Shown one piece after another: positions 32,090 through 41,944 of a stretch of DNA of 64,000 bases (the first letter of the stretch is position 1; each line of letters begins with the position of its first letter). The stretch comes from Hygrophila difformis. Taxonomy: Eukaryota; Streptophyta; Magnoliopsida; Lamiales; Acanthaceae. A model generated the notes under the pieces. It was not told where the DNA came from. It did no database searches and saw only the letters and a list, made by a program, of their open reading frames with translations. Made by a program: the position numbers and the translations under genes. The stretch lies in NCBI GenBank assembly GCA_030278955.1, contig JAOANR010000008.1, positions 45,368,055 through 45,432,054 on the forward strand. Direction: 5' to 3'.

Positions 32090-34214
32090 AGCTCAAGTGC
32101 TCAAATGGATGCAATGTGGTCAAGACAAGTGGTGCAACCCATTACCGGACCCAACCCACATCTCATGACCCGACTCGAGTCCCCATGGAGAGTTAAAAAT
32201 CAGATTTGGGGATGGAAGACCCATTTCTTCTCCTTCCCCTTCCTATTCCCGTCACCCTCTCTAGGTGAAGCTAGGGTTCTTGATTTTGGTGTGAAATTGG
32301 TGTTTTCTTCCTCAAATCGGTTAGGGGATTGGTACCTATACATTTGGTAAGTATTTTCCTAGCTTCTACACTTGATTTTGAGGATGTTTGAGTGGGTTTT
32401 TGGAGTGATGAAATTTGGTGACGGGAATTGAACCTTTGGGGGTGAATCTTTGTAGATTGGCTTGTGGGGAAGCTTGAATCCTTGTTTCAGGGTTCCAAAT
32501 CAGTTGTGGGAGCTAAGGTAAGCTCGTAGCTTTCTTTTAGTTGAGTTATTTCAGTTTTGTAGCTTCCAATGGTTGCATGTTGAAGAACTCTTATGCTTGG
32601 TGGATTTTTGTTAAAAGTTTGACTTCGATTGTTGATTGTAGCTTGGGTTGAAGTTTGGAGAAGCTTGGGAGCTGAAATTGAAGTAATTGGACACCAAAAA
32701 TCCAAGGCAAGAGTAGGATTTAGCTCAAAGTGGGGGAAAAATGAGGAAGGAATGGAGGAAGCCCGAAGAACAGCGTTGCTGTTCTGAGTTTGGTCAGGTC
32801 AGGCGCTGCATTGCCTTTGTGGTGCCGAAAAGAGGCTCGGAGCACCAATGCGGCGTCTCGGCTTTGGTTTCCTTCAGCCAGGCACCACACTGGCGCCTCT
32901 GGGTGTCCATTGTGCGCCGAATTGCTGTTTTCTTCCGTTTTTCGTTCCTTTTCATATTTTATCATTTCTCACTCGTTTCTAGGTCTCAGAATATGCTTAA
33001 AACTGATCTAGGATATGTTAGTGCCTATCATGAGTATTGATTGAACTTAGAAGATTCACCGAGCCTTAGTCTAGGATGGAACATTGCGTTGCTTCTATCA
33101 CTATGTATGTGAGTCAAGTGCCAATATGTGGGATGTGGCACCCCTGGAATATGTCGAACATATGAGGAATGTTGTGAGCGGATATCTGGGGGTTGGCAAC
33201 CCGAATATTGAAGTATGCTTTCGAGGATTTAAATATCCTAACTATGTTTTCGACGTCGGTATCCGACTGGGCATAGTTAGTATCTATCCTGGGCATGTTG
33301 GCTTTCAAGAGCGAGATGCTTTGGGCTAGTACCCGCCATGACCGTAAGCCACTTATTTCAGCTGTTAGTGTCCGCGGCGGGGGCACTGTGGGTATCTCTT
33401 CTGACCATTAGGGGAGTGGACCCTATTTGGAGAGGAATACCGACCATGGTACTTAGGTTGCGCGCTAGGCATACCTCTGTGCTGCATTTAGGGTAGATAG
33501 ACACTTTAGGTCATAACATTTCATCTCATCATCCATCATTCATATTATAATTGTTTTGCAGTGTATGACGTGGTTGAACCACCGGTATGGGACGGTGTGA
33601 TGTTTATTTAATTGTTTATTTATGCTATTTTATAACTGTTAATTAACCTCTAAAATCTTGTTCCCTTTTTCCCAGCTTTTCCTACTCTTACTCAGTACTT
33701 TATGTACTGACACCTTGCATTTTGTCTTTCTTATAGATACTCCCCCAGGAGGACGCAGAGCATGATCATGGTGATGGGTTTGGGGATGAGTGATCTACTA
33801 GGGTTGCATTCCTATGTGTTGACTGATGTTGTCAGGAGACTATATTTTTGTTGCATTCCTATGTGTTGACTGATGTTGTCTGGAGACTATATTTTTAGTT
33901 GTGACTTGTCTGTCATTTCTGAATATTTCATGATGTAGACTTGGTCTGTGAACCGTTTTCTGTTATTCCTGTTATGCACTTGGTGCGATGACAGGTTATG
34001 ATGAGTACTGCGGTACTATACTGTTTGAGGCTTGTAGCCGGATTACTTGAGTATGTTTGGACTCTGATTCTGCTTTACTCTGTTATTGTACTGTGTTGGA
34101 TTTTCTGATTACCAAAGTTCGTGTTATTGAACTTAAATTGATTGGCCAACAGTTTAAGGGAGAAAACACGGCAGTGACGTCAGCAAAAATTGGTTTTAAA
34201 TTTTTGGGGCGTTA
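32090..34214 (+). repeat. B1 3' LTR, 5'-truncated
   Basis: It resumes at AGCTCAAGTGCTC, equivalent to 20785 in the 5' LTR, and ends GGGGCGTTAC at 34214. A 47-base tandem duplication (33803-33849 and 33850-33896) is unique to this copy. It has one long hairpin unit (about 33238-33280) where the 5' LTR has two. The branch-site hairpin TCAGTAC/GTACTGA is at 33692-33710. No gene. Confidence 0.85.
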
Positions 34215-36158
34215 CGAAAAACACAAAACTACAATCTTGTTCTTAAGACAATAAAATGTATTGTGTTAAAATTTCGTGAAATTTCATCGACGTTTGGACC
34301 CGCAAATCTGCGTTTCTATTTGAAAACCGGAAAAGCTGACAGACTTCTAAACAAAACTAGAACGATGTTTTTCTATAAAATCCGGACCGAACTAGCCTTT
34401 GCAATGTAAATAAAAGATGTAGATAATCATGTCTATTATGCGTCTGTAAATTTTCATAATTTTTAATGTTCGTTTAATATGTCAAAATTTCAAATTAAAA
34501 ACAGTATGCCGAATCTGAGTTCCGACAACATGCATGTTCTATAGAAATCTTGATTTTTGACTTGATTCCTCACCTTATTTCAAAAAGCATAAAGAATGAA
34601 AGTTGTCCGTTAGGGTGTTATTGAGATACTGTGTAAATTTCATGATATTCGCCTGAGAAACGAATTTTTTAAATAAAAAGGCGCGAACTGTGACGAATAT
34701 ATACTATACTTGTTGAATTTGAGTTTTTCTAAACTAGATGGTTGAAATCCTTATTAAAATGATAAAAATAATTTCAAAAACCCGTTACACTAGGTTAAGT
34801 TATCCACTTGCGATGTAGGGGGTGAGTGCTCTGCAGGGTGCCCCTCTAGCTCTTCACTTCGTGCCAAAACGGACGAGAGTGACTTTTATGAAATACATTG
34901 CCTGCCGAATCGGCAGCTGAAATACATGGCCTATCAAAACGGCAGTTGATATACATTGCCTGCCCAAACGGCAGTTGAAATACGAGTGTACACTCTCGGG
35001 TGTATCCGTATGGGTTACTCGAGGCTCCGGAGTGGTACTGTTTATGGCGTGATACGCGGATTGCTTCGTCAATTCTGAAACTTGATACCTGAGATACTTG
35101 ATACTTGAGAAACTTGGATGTGGCGTCCTTCTCTTAGTTAACGGAAATTAAAAGACTTAATTGTGTATTTTATTTACTTAAGTTATTCGCATGCTTCAAA
35201 TTCTTACCTACGCTTTTATTTTAATTTTTATAATTTATGCATTTGGTATCTTGTCGCCATTTGAAATTAAATACGTCCTTAAAGCATGCAAGTTAAATTC
35301 CTATGAATTATTGAGACAAATCCTATTTTTATATTATGTTAAAAATGAGCATGAATTAAAAATGGTAAATTTTTATTAATTAAATTTTAATACCCATTAT
35401 TGTTATATTAGGAGTTAGCTAACTCAGTATTTTATATACTGATAAAAACGTTGCTATTTTTTTTCAGAGTATGGCGAAAATACATGAACATGTGCATGCA
35501 TCGGGATTGGGGAAATAAACCATCATCATTTATGTTGCATTATTCGGACTTGTTTTTATCTGACACGTTTTGGTCATGTCGGCCCAAATTTAAATTTCCG
35601 CTGCTATTTACTTTGAATCATGCATGTGATATACTATATTACTTTAAATTATTATATATTGGGGCTTGCTCTATAATTATTTTCTGAAATACCTTAGTGT
35701 TGCATCTCTCAAGTGTGCTCGAATGAGTCGTGTCTCGTTATGAAGTGTGGCGGAGGCATCCCGGCCTGGGTTACCAAAACCAAGGTGTTACAAGTTGGTA
35801 TCAGAGCCCGGAATATTTTTAAAGCTATTATTCTATTACTATGAATATTTTAGAAACTATTATTTTTAAAGCTATTATTTTAAAACTATTATTTCTCTAA
35901 AAGCCCAAATTTTTAGCACCCCAATATTTTTAAATAGCCCAAAGTTTTTAAAAGCCTATATTTTTAAGCCCAAATTTTTAGCCTAATACTTGTATTTTAA
36001 TTAGAGCCCAAAAATTTATTATTTTTATCCCAATATGGAGGCCAGAATTTTAAATATTATTTTTAGATTTTAAAGTATTATCTCCATGGAATAAACTTTA
36101 TTTTAAAGCCCATGGAAAATAAAGATAAAAATATATATATACATTGCATGAAATTTTT
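34215..36158 (+). mobile_element. A2 LTR right piece, PBS and leader
   Basis: It continues the LTR interrupted at 20643: the join restores the CGGAAAAAC-ACAAAACT context seen in sister LTRs. The LTR ends AAGGTGTTACA at 35792. The PBS TGGTATCAGAGCC is at 35796-35808, followed by an A/T-rich leader to 36158. The leader then stops abruptly at the start of a C-type LTR piece, so ORF1, gag and pol of A2 are not present. Hairpins: GCC/GGC types at 34902-34974 and the branch-site hairpin TCAGTAT/ATACTGA at 35424-35442. Confidence 0.82.
34902..34974 (+). repeat. Hairpin array in A2 LTR
   Basis: Repeated units of about 30 bases (AAATACATTGCCTG... type). 34902-34916 has arms CTGCCG/CGGCAG. 34960-34974 has arms CTGCC/GGCAG, loop CAAAC. 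The middle unit is degenerate on its 5' arm. A3 has the same array at about 58760-58838. Confidence 0.6.
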
Positions 36159-38064
36159 TTCGTGAGTGTTGAGGACGATCTCGATGGAGAAGAAGGCACC
36201 TCAGGCGGATTTTGACACACCACAGCGTAGATCGGGTGAGAAGGAGACGACGACATTTGGGTGCGTTCGAGGATCTAGGAGGCAAACGGTGAACGAGGAG
36301 GCCACATCATCGAATTTGACGAGCCGAATAATCCAATTTATGTAAGTTAATTACTTACTGTGGTTTTGGGTGTTAAAAATAAACCAAACGTAAGACCCAT
36401 TAAAGAACTTAATAAAATCTGTCAAAAGAAAACCCTACGCGCGCAGCGTTTTGATTTGAATTTTTCGAACCCTAAAAACTGCTCAAACAGAAAAACTTAA
36501 AACACGAAAAATGTTCCTAAGATACTTATCTGGTTCGTGTAAAATTTTCATAATTTTTTACCATGTTTTGATATCCGAAAACGGTCTCAAACCAACCTGC
36601 CTTAGATTTCGATCTTGAAACGGTGACAGATTAATAGTCCGAACTTGCGTTTGATTTTTACATTAGATCTACACCGATTTAGGATTAGTGTTGAACATAA
36701 GAATTGTAGATCTATAAGTCTGGATGACCGCTGTAAAGTTTTAGAATGTTTCGTTAAGATTTGAACCTCCGAACCTGAACCGAACCAATCTGCGTTCTTA
36801 CCGAATTCATAAAAGCTGACAGAAATTAGTTCGAACTTTATCCAAATATTAACCACTGATCCGACGAGAATTAGGCTTTCAGTTATAAACAAAAGTTGTA
36901 GATAATTGTGTTATGAGTGAGCCTGTAAAATTTCATCAAGTTTTGTGTTCGTTTGTTATGTTAAAAATTACATCTTTGAAAACCGCTACGCCTGAATCCG
37001 GGCAGAACACTATCCCTGTACCAAATCTCATTTTTGACTTGGTTCCTTAATCCGGATCGAAAATGTTAAAACACAAAACTTGTTCGTTAGTGTGTTTGCA
37101 AGCTACTGCTCGAATTTCAGAATTTTTGGTCATGAAATGGATTTTTAAATGATGTTGGAGCAAACAGCGTCCCTAAATAGTATATATTTGAGAAACAAAC
37201 TAAATTTGTGAAATTGGTCTTTCTAAACAAAGAGAAGATTAAAACATTGTGGTTTATGACTAAGCTGGATACTATCAATGTTTTCTACGGCTTGTGGACA
37301 TAACTGCCCAAGTGTATGTCTAGTGGACGTAAGAGCCCTAGCGAAATATTGATCGTATGGCTAGCGGACGGAATAACTCTATCAAAAGATTGACCATGAT
37401 ACTTGTGGACATAAGAGCCCAAGCGGAAGGCTGGCGGACATAAGAGCCCTTGCGATGGTGATCTGTAAAAGAAATGAAACGAGACATTTATAGGAAATTA
37501 AATTAAATTCTTGTTAAATTGTGTTTTAGTTTATGTCAATTTATTTAATTATTTTGCAAGCGATATTTATGATCTTATGGAATCCCTGTCTTTTAAATTA
37601 TACAATTAAATTATTATTAGATGGATAAAATTAAATCATGTCTCATGTTTTCTTTAAATGTAATTAAAGGCTTTGAAACCCCTTAATCATGCTAGGTGTT
37701 AACTTACTCAGCACGTTTTTGCTGACCAAACCACGTTTTCCCTTTTTCTACAGAGTATGAAGAATATGCATCATCATATGCATGCATAGGATGTTTGGGA
37801 AAACATTATTTTTTTATTATTATGTTCTAAGTTATGAATTGCGTGAAAGGGCCTGTTTAACCCGTATTTTGGCCGTGTTGGCCCAATTTTAAATTCCGCT
37901 GCATTATACATATGTAAATATTACTTTCCGCTGCAACTTTGATATTATGATTTTTAAATTATATTACAATGGGTTGTTTGAATGTTTTAAATTCTGAAAA
38001 ACCATAGCCTTGCATCTCTTTAGCAAGCTCGGAGAAACTGTGTCTTGCTAGGGAGGTGTGGCGG
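36159..38064 (+). repeat. C 5' LTR, truncated at its start
   Basis: It begins CGTGAGTGTTGAGGACG, equivalent to 56371 in the 3' LTR. It has a donor match TAT/GTAAGTTAA (36340), a hairpin array at 37291-37453 and the branch-site hairpin TCAGCA/TGCTGA at 37708-37725, followed by TTTTTCTACAG. It is interrupted at 38064 by D, 40 bases before its end, with GGCGG duplicated. Confidence 0.87.
37291..37453 (+). repeat. Hairpin array in C 5' LTR
   Basis: Units share the core TGGAC(A/G)TAAGAGCCC but have different pairing arms: 37291-37312 and 37402-37423 use CTTG/CAAG, while 37320-37341 uses CTAG/CTAG. A further unit at 37431-37453 pairs GCTGG with a (C/T)TAGC-like arm more perfectly in the 3' LTR copy. 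The homologous array in the 3' LTR is at about 57500-57665. Confidence 0.65.
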
Positions 38065-39942
38065 TGTAACACCCGAGGAAAAAAACAAATTCAAATTGTT
38101 TTGAACTACGTCATGACTTGATCCCTTCACAGGGTACGTAGGCAGCTTGGAACTAATTTCTAAGTTCAGTCACGAAATAAATCACAAAATAAATCACGAA
38201 ATAGATCACAAGGACGATAGGAGGAGTTGGAACCAATTTAGACTAGGCTAATTAGGGCACAGAAATGTTGCGAGCGATAAGCCGGACTCGTAACAAGTTT
38301 AAGGAAAAGATTCCGAACCGGAGACGACCCAAGGAATCGAGCTAACACGTAGAAAACCGATAGGGGAAAGCAAGGAAAGACCCGACGGACACGCGGACCG
38401 CCGAACCGGCCGGTCCAGCCGGCCCGCGCTCGCCGCGCGCCGCCGCACGGCCACCGCGCGGACGGAGGAGTCGCGACTCCAGGGCAGACCACGCGTGCTC
38501 CGCGCGGACAAAGGCCTATGTGCGCGTCACCAGTGCGCCAGAGGTGCAGGAGGTGTAAACTTTCCTTCCATGGTGATTTTCTTGCCAAAAATCCGTCCTC
38601 TATCAAGGGGAAGCGGATCAAGGCAATGGGGGAAGGTTATAGAGGCTGTGTGGCCGCCCCTCCCCCATATTTTCCAGAAAACAAACCCTAGCCACCTCCA
38701 ATATTCCTCTCCAAGTCGAAACCTCTCCGAACTCACTTTCCGGCAAGTATTCCGGCGACGGCAAGGCGAAAGGAACCAAGCCCTGCCCTCTAGACTCTTG
38801 GTAAGCTATTGTACAAAGTTTTAATTCGTCCATATATCTCAGAAACTCATATTCTAACCCTTTTTCCTTACTACGATTTCCCGTCGGAAAACGAACAAAA
38901 AGCGATCGGAGAAGTTGGCCGTTCGTCGTGACCCTAGGACGTCCGGAAACCCAATCCAGCGACCCTATCCTCATTCTAAGTAAGTTAAAACCTTACTCAC
39001 AAATTTTCGTGGTTGTTTGTTGTTTAAAACTCGAGATATAGGCTTGTAACAAAAATCGGTTTTCAAAAACCCTATTTTCGTCCAATTTCAAAGACTCGCC
39101 TAAAACTCGACCTTCGGGAATTCAAACCGGAAATGTTTCAACATAAAAGTTGTTCCTAACACCTTTATCTATCTTGTGTCCAAATTTCAGTCGTTGACAT
39201 TAAGTTTTGCTATTCCAAATCACGCCGTAAACTTTCTGTGACAACCCGAATGTTTTTAAACTGTGACAGTTTTCCATATTCGAATTGATGCATGTTTTTC
39301 ACCCCTTTTTCGAATGATTCAACTCTGCATTCCTTAACAAAAGTTGTAGATAATTGTGTCTAGATTATGCATATAAAATTTCACGGATTTTGGTGTTCAT
39401 TTGATATGTCAATCGGTCGAATTTTCAAAACTGTTTTAAACCCTATTCGGAACCCGCGAGTATGCAGTGAGTTGTGGTCGATTTTTGAGTACCAAGAATT
39501 CATTATTTCCAAATTCTTAAAACATGAAAGTTATTCCTTAACGTGTTCTGTAGTTACTGTAAAAATTTTGCATCGAATGGTTTTGAAATGAATTTTTAAT
39601 CGGCGTTGCACGAACCTGTGACGAAAACAGTTTTTAAGACAGAAATTATTCCTTGCAATGAACTCGAATTTCGACTCACTTCGGAACCTTATTTCCAAAA
39701 ACTTAAAACATGTAAGTTGTTCGTGTGTGTGTTTTTGAATTACTGTAAAAATTTCAGAATTTTTGGTGAAAAGACGAATTTTTAATTAAGAAAGGCGTAA
39801 ACTGCCTCGAATAGGATTTTTCGAACTTGAGAAGACTCGAACTATGAAAACGCGATATCGATCATTTGATAACTTTGAAATACGAACTTTCGAAAAATCC
39901 CGTTCACTAGGCTGAGCCGATCGTCATGCTATCATTATCTTT

Positions 39943-40160
39943 GAGACTGCCTCATTAGTGGTCTCCTTACTATCTGAGATTGCCTCGTTAGTGATCTCGC
40001 GCGCTGTATTTTTGGATCGCCTCGTTAGTGGTCCTACTATCTTTTTGGATCGCCTCGTTAGTGGTCCTACTATCTTTTGAGACTACCTCGTTAGTGGTCT
40101 CCCATTGTTTGGACTGCCTTGTTAGTGGTCCTATGTTGAGATTGCCTCGTTAGTGATCTC
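39943..40160 (+). repeat. Seven-hairpin array in D 5' LTR
   Basis: Seven units share the loop TGCCTCGTTAGTG or close variants (CGCCTCGTTAGTG, TACCTCGTTAGTG). Units at 39943, 40079: GAGAC/GTCTC. Units at 39976, 40138: GAGAT/ATCTC. Units at 40014, 40047: GGAT/GTCC (one G-T wobble). Unit at 40111: GGAC/GTCC. Both arms change together while the loop stays constant. Spacing is irregular (12-16 bases between most units). The same array occurs at about 52465-52682 in the 3' LTR. Confidence 0.8.
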
Positions 40161-40435
40161 CCGGTATGGTGTCCTCTTCTTAGTCTACGGGATAAAATGT
40201 AAAAGACTTGTGTGAGTGTTCCATTATGCTTAAATCGTATTTATCATGTTTTTAAATTATGTATTTAAAATTATGCATCTTAAATTATGCTTTAAATTAC
40301 GCTTTTAAATTTAAGTCCTTTAATCATGTTTTCCGCTGCAATTAAATTATGTATTTTAAATTCACGTACGGTAAGCGAAATCTTTAGTTTAAACATATGT
40401 AACCCCTATTATTTGTTAGTTAGGGATTAACTTAC

Positions 40436-40482
40436 TCAGTATATCTTTATACTGACAACCGTTGTCATTTCTTTTTACAGAG
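40436..40482 (+). promoter_or_regulatory. Branch-site hairpin and 3' splice-site-like tract in D 5' LTR
   Basis: The arms TCAGTATA and TATACTGA (40436-40443, 40448-40455) enclose a 4-base loop. The 3' arm continues as CTGAC, a match to the plant branch-site consensus (YTNAY). About 25 bases later a T-rich stretch ends in CAG. The same arrangement occurs in all 14 LTR copies with this region; stem sequences vary but stay paired. Confidence 0.55.
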
Positions 40483-40821
40483 TATGTCGAGTGACGCATG
40501 CACGCGCATTTGGGGGGACATATTTGTGAACATTTTTAATTACTGCATCATACTACTGTTTTACCGGGTCTGTTAAACCCGAGGTTTTGGCCGTGTTGGC
40601 CGTGATTACTTTTCCGCTGCATTTACCTTATCCATGCATGATGATTTTTACTATCGTACTTGATTTGAAGTATTAATAAATTCCGGACTCATTGCCGAAT
40701 GTTTTAAAACTTTGTATACCCATAAGCCTTGCACCTCCTTAGCGAGCTCGGGAATCCGTGTCTTGCTAGGGAGATGCGGCGGTGACACCTCGGCCTGGGT
40801 TACCAAATCCGGGGTGTTACA

Positions 40822-41182
40822 AGTTGGTATCAGAGCCGGAAAATTTTTAAAGCTACTACTATTATTTTAAACCATTATTTTTAAACCCAAGTATTATTTC
40901 TTTTAAATTATTTATTTTGACTACTAGTATTATTTTTAGCCCCCAAAAGCTTATTTTCCTTTTTACATAGCCCAAAATCTTAGCCAGAGAAATATTAAAT
41001 TTTGGCCCACTATAGAGGCCCAACCTTTAGCAATTTATTTTAAACCTACGAATCAATTAAGTTTTAAAGGGGGGGATTTGCACTTGCATATTACATAAGC
41101 ATATTTCACCTGGTGCTCAATTTCTGCATATCTTAACCTTGCCTGAAAAATGTCTAACTCTAACCTCCCTTGTTGACATTAG
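40822..41182 (+). other. D PBS and leader
   Basis: The PBS TGGTATCAGAGCC is at 40825-40837. The leader is A/T-rich and homologous to that of A1. ORF1 begins after CCCTTGTTGACATTAG, as in A1. Confidence 0.8.
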
Positions 41183-41581
41183 ATGGCCGAGCCCAACGCG
41201 AACATGGTCAATTTGATGGTGAAATTAATGAACGCATACCTTGAGGGCCAACAGCACATCAATTACTTCAAAACGCGGGTAGGACAGTTGGAGGGTAACG
41301 TGGCCCATCTGGGTCATCTTAGGGAGGCAGACCATCACCACATAGCCCAGCTGCAGGAGCAAGTCGCGCAGCTTCAGGCCCAAGTGGCCCAGCTCCAGGA
41401 CCAGAGTGATGGCTTGGAAGAGCAAGTGGAGAACCTGGGCTGGGACCTGACCAACCTAACCCAAGACGTTGGTGCGGCGATCCTCCAGAACCTGGGCCCT
41501 GGCCCCGACGTCGCTGTTCCCATTGACGTATCCAGCGATGAGGACGACCCCATCGAGGATGCCCCTACCTGTCCCCTCTAG
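41183..41581 (+). CDS. D ORF1: coiled-coil protein with acidic C-terminus
   Basis: An intact 132-codon frame starting MAEPNANMVNLMVKLM. The heptad region at about residues 25-95 includes EQVAQLQAQVAQLQDQ and GLEEQVENLGWDLTNL. The acidic end has SSDEDDPIEDAP. It has the same length as A1 ORF1 without gaps. It is one of only two protein-coding regions kept in this gag-less, pol-less element, which argues that ORF1 or its RNA sequence matters for mobility. The CACTA transposon sits 41 bases after its stop, so ORF1 itself is undamaged. Confidence 0.8.
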   Translation: MAEPNANMVNLMVKLMNAYLEGQQHINYFKTRVGQLEGNVAHLGHLREADHHHIAQLQEQVAQLQAQVAQLQDQSDGLEEQVENLGWDLTNLTQDVGAAILQNLGPGPDVAVPIDVSSDEDDPIEDAPTCPL

Positions 41582-41944
41582 ATTAGGGATATAGTTATCG
41601 ATGCATTACTACTTGTACCTTCCACTACAAAAAAAATGGAGGAAGGCGAGGACAACTTTTCCTCGCCCAAGTCCTCGCCTAGGGCTATAGGCGAGGAAAC
41701 ATGGTCGTCGCCTACAGCATCGTCGGGTTCCAACGTTAGTCGGCCATTTCCTCGCCTGTGGGCGAGGACGTGCGAGAGGAACTGGGCGAGGGCGCGCGCG
41801 AGGACGGGGGCGACGGCAGGGGCGAGGAAAATGGTGAGGACGCAGGTGAGGAAATGGGCGACAGAAGGGGCGAGGAAAATGGTTTCCTCGCCCATGTCCT
41901 CGCCTCCCACATTTTTTTAAAAAAAAAAAAACAAAAATTCTATT

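Larger units (their letters stand above)
20644..34214 (+). mobile_element. B1: family-B Ty3/gypsy element, nested and interrupted
   Basis: The 5' LTR is 20644-23042 and the coding region 23343-27110. A block of A-type sequence (27111-32089) replaces the end of integrase and the first ~140 bases of the 3' LTR, and the 3' LTR resumes at 32090-34214. The flanks GGAAAAAC before 20644 and GAAAAAC after 34214 fit a short target duplication within the A2 LTR. The B LTR starts TGTAACACCCCGATTTAATTAA and is unrelated at its start to the A/C/D LTRs. B elements lack ORF1. Confidence 0.85.
38065..40821 (+). repeat. D 5' LTR (2757 bp)
   Basis: It starts TGTAACACCCGAGG and ends GGGGTGTTACA. In order: ACTACGTCATGACTTGATCC block, GC-rich palindrome block (38390-38510), donor matches TTG/GTAAGC (38801) and TAA/GTAAGTT (38980), seven-hairpin array (39943-40160), branch-site hairpin (40436-40455), TTTCTTTTTACAG (about 40481), then paired-arm motifs CGGGT/AACCCG and TTTTGGCC...GGCC (about 40565-40605). 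Frames inside it, such as the antisense 118-codon one at 38618-38974, recur in the other LTR only because the LTRs are copies. Confidence 0.93.

Noticed and set aside
38238..38621. Arg/Gly-rich minus-strand frame in the D LTR
   Set aside because: Produced by the GC-rich palindrome block; composition-driven open frame without family motifs.
38618..38974. Antisense 118-codon frame present in both D LTRs (also 51147-51503)
   Set aside because: The conservation is only because the LTRs are copies of each other; no domain is recognised and it overlaps the GC-rich block.
39943..40160. Possible CRISPR-like repeat-spacer array
   Set aside because: Repeats are short, inverted and irregularly spaced inside a plant LTR, with no cas genes; it is a hairpin array.
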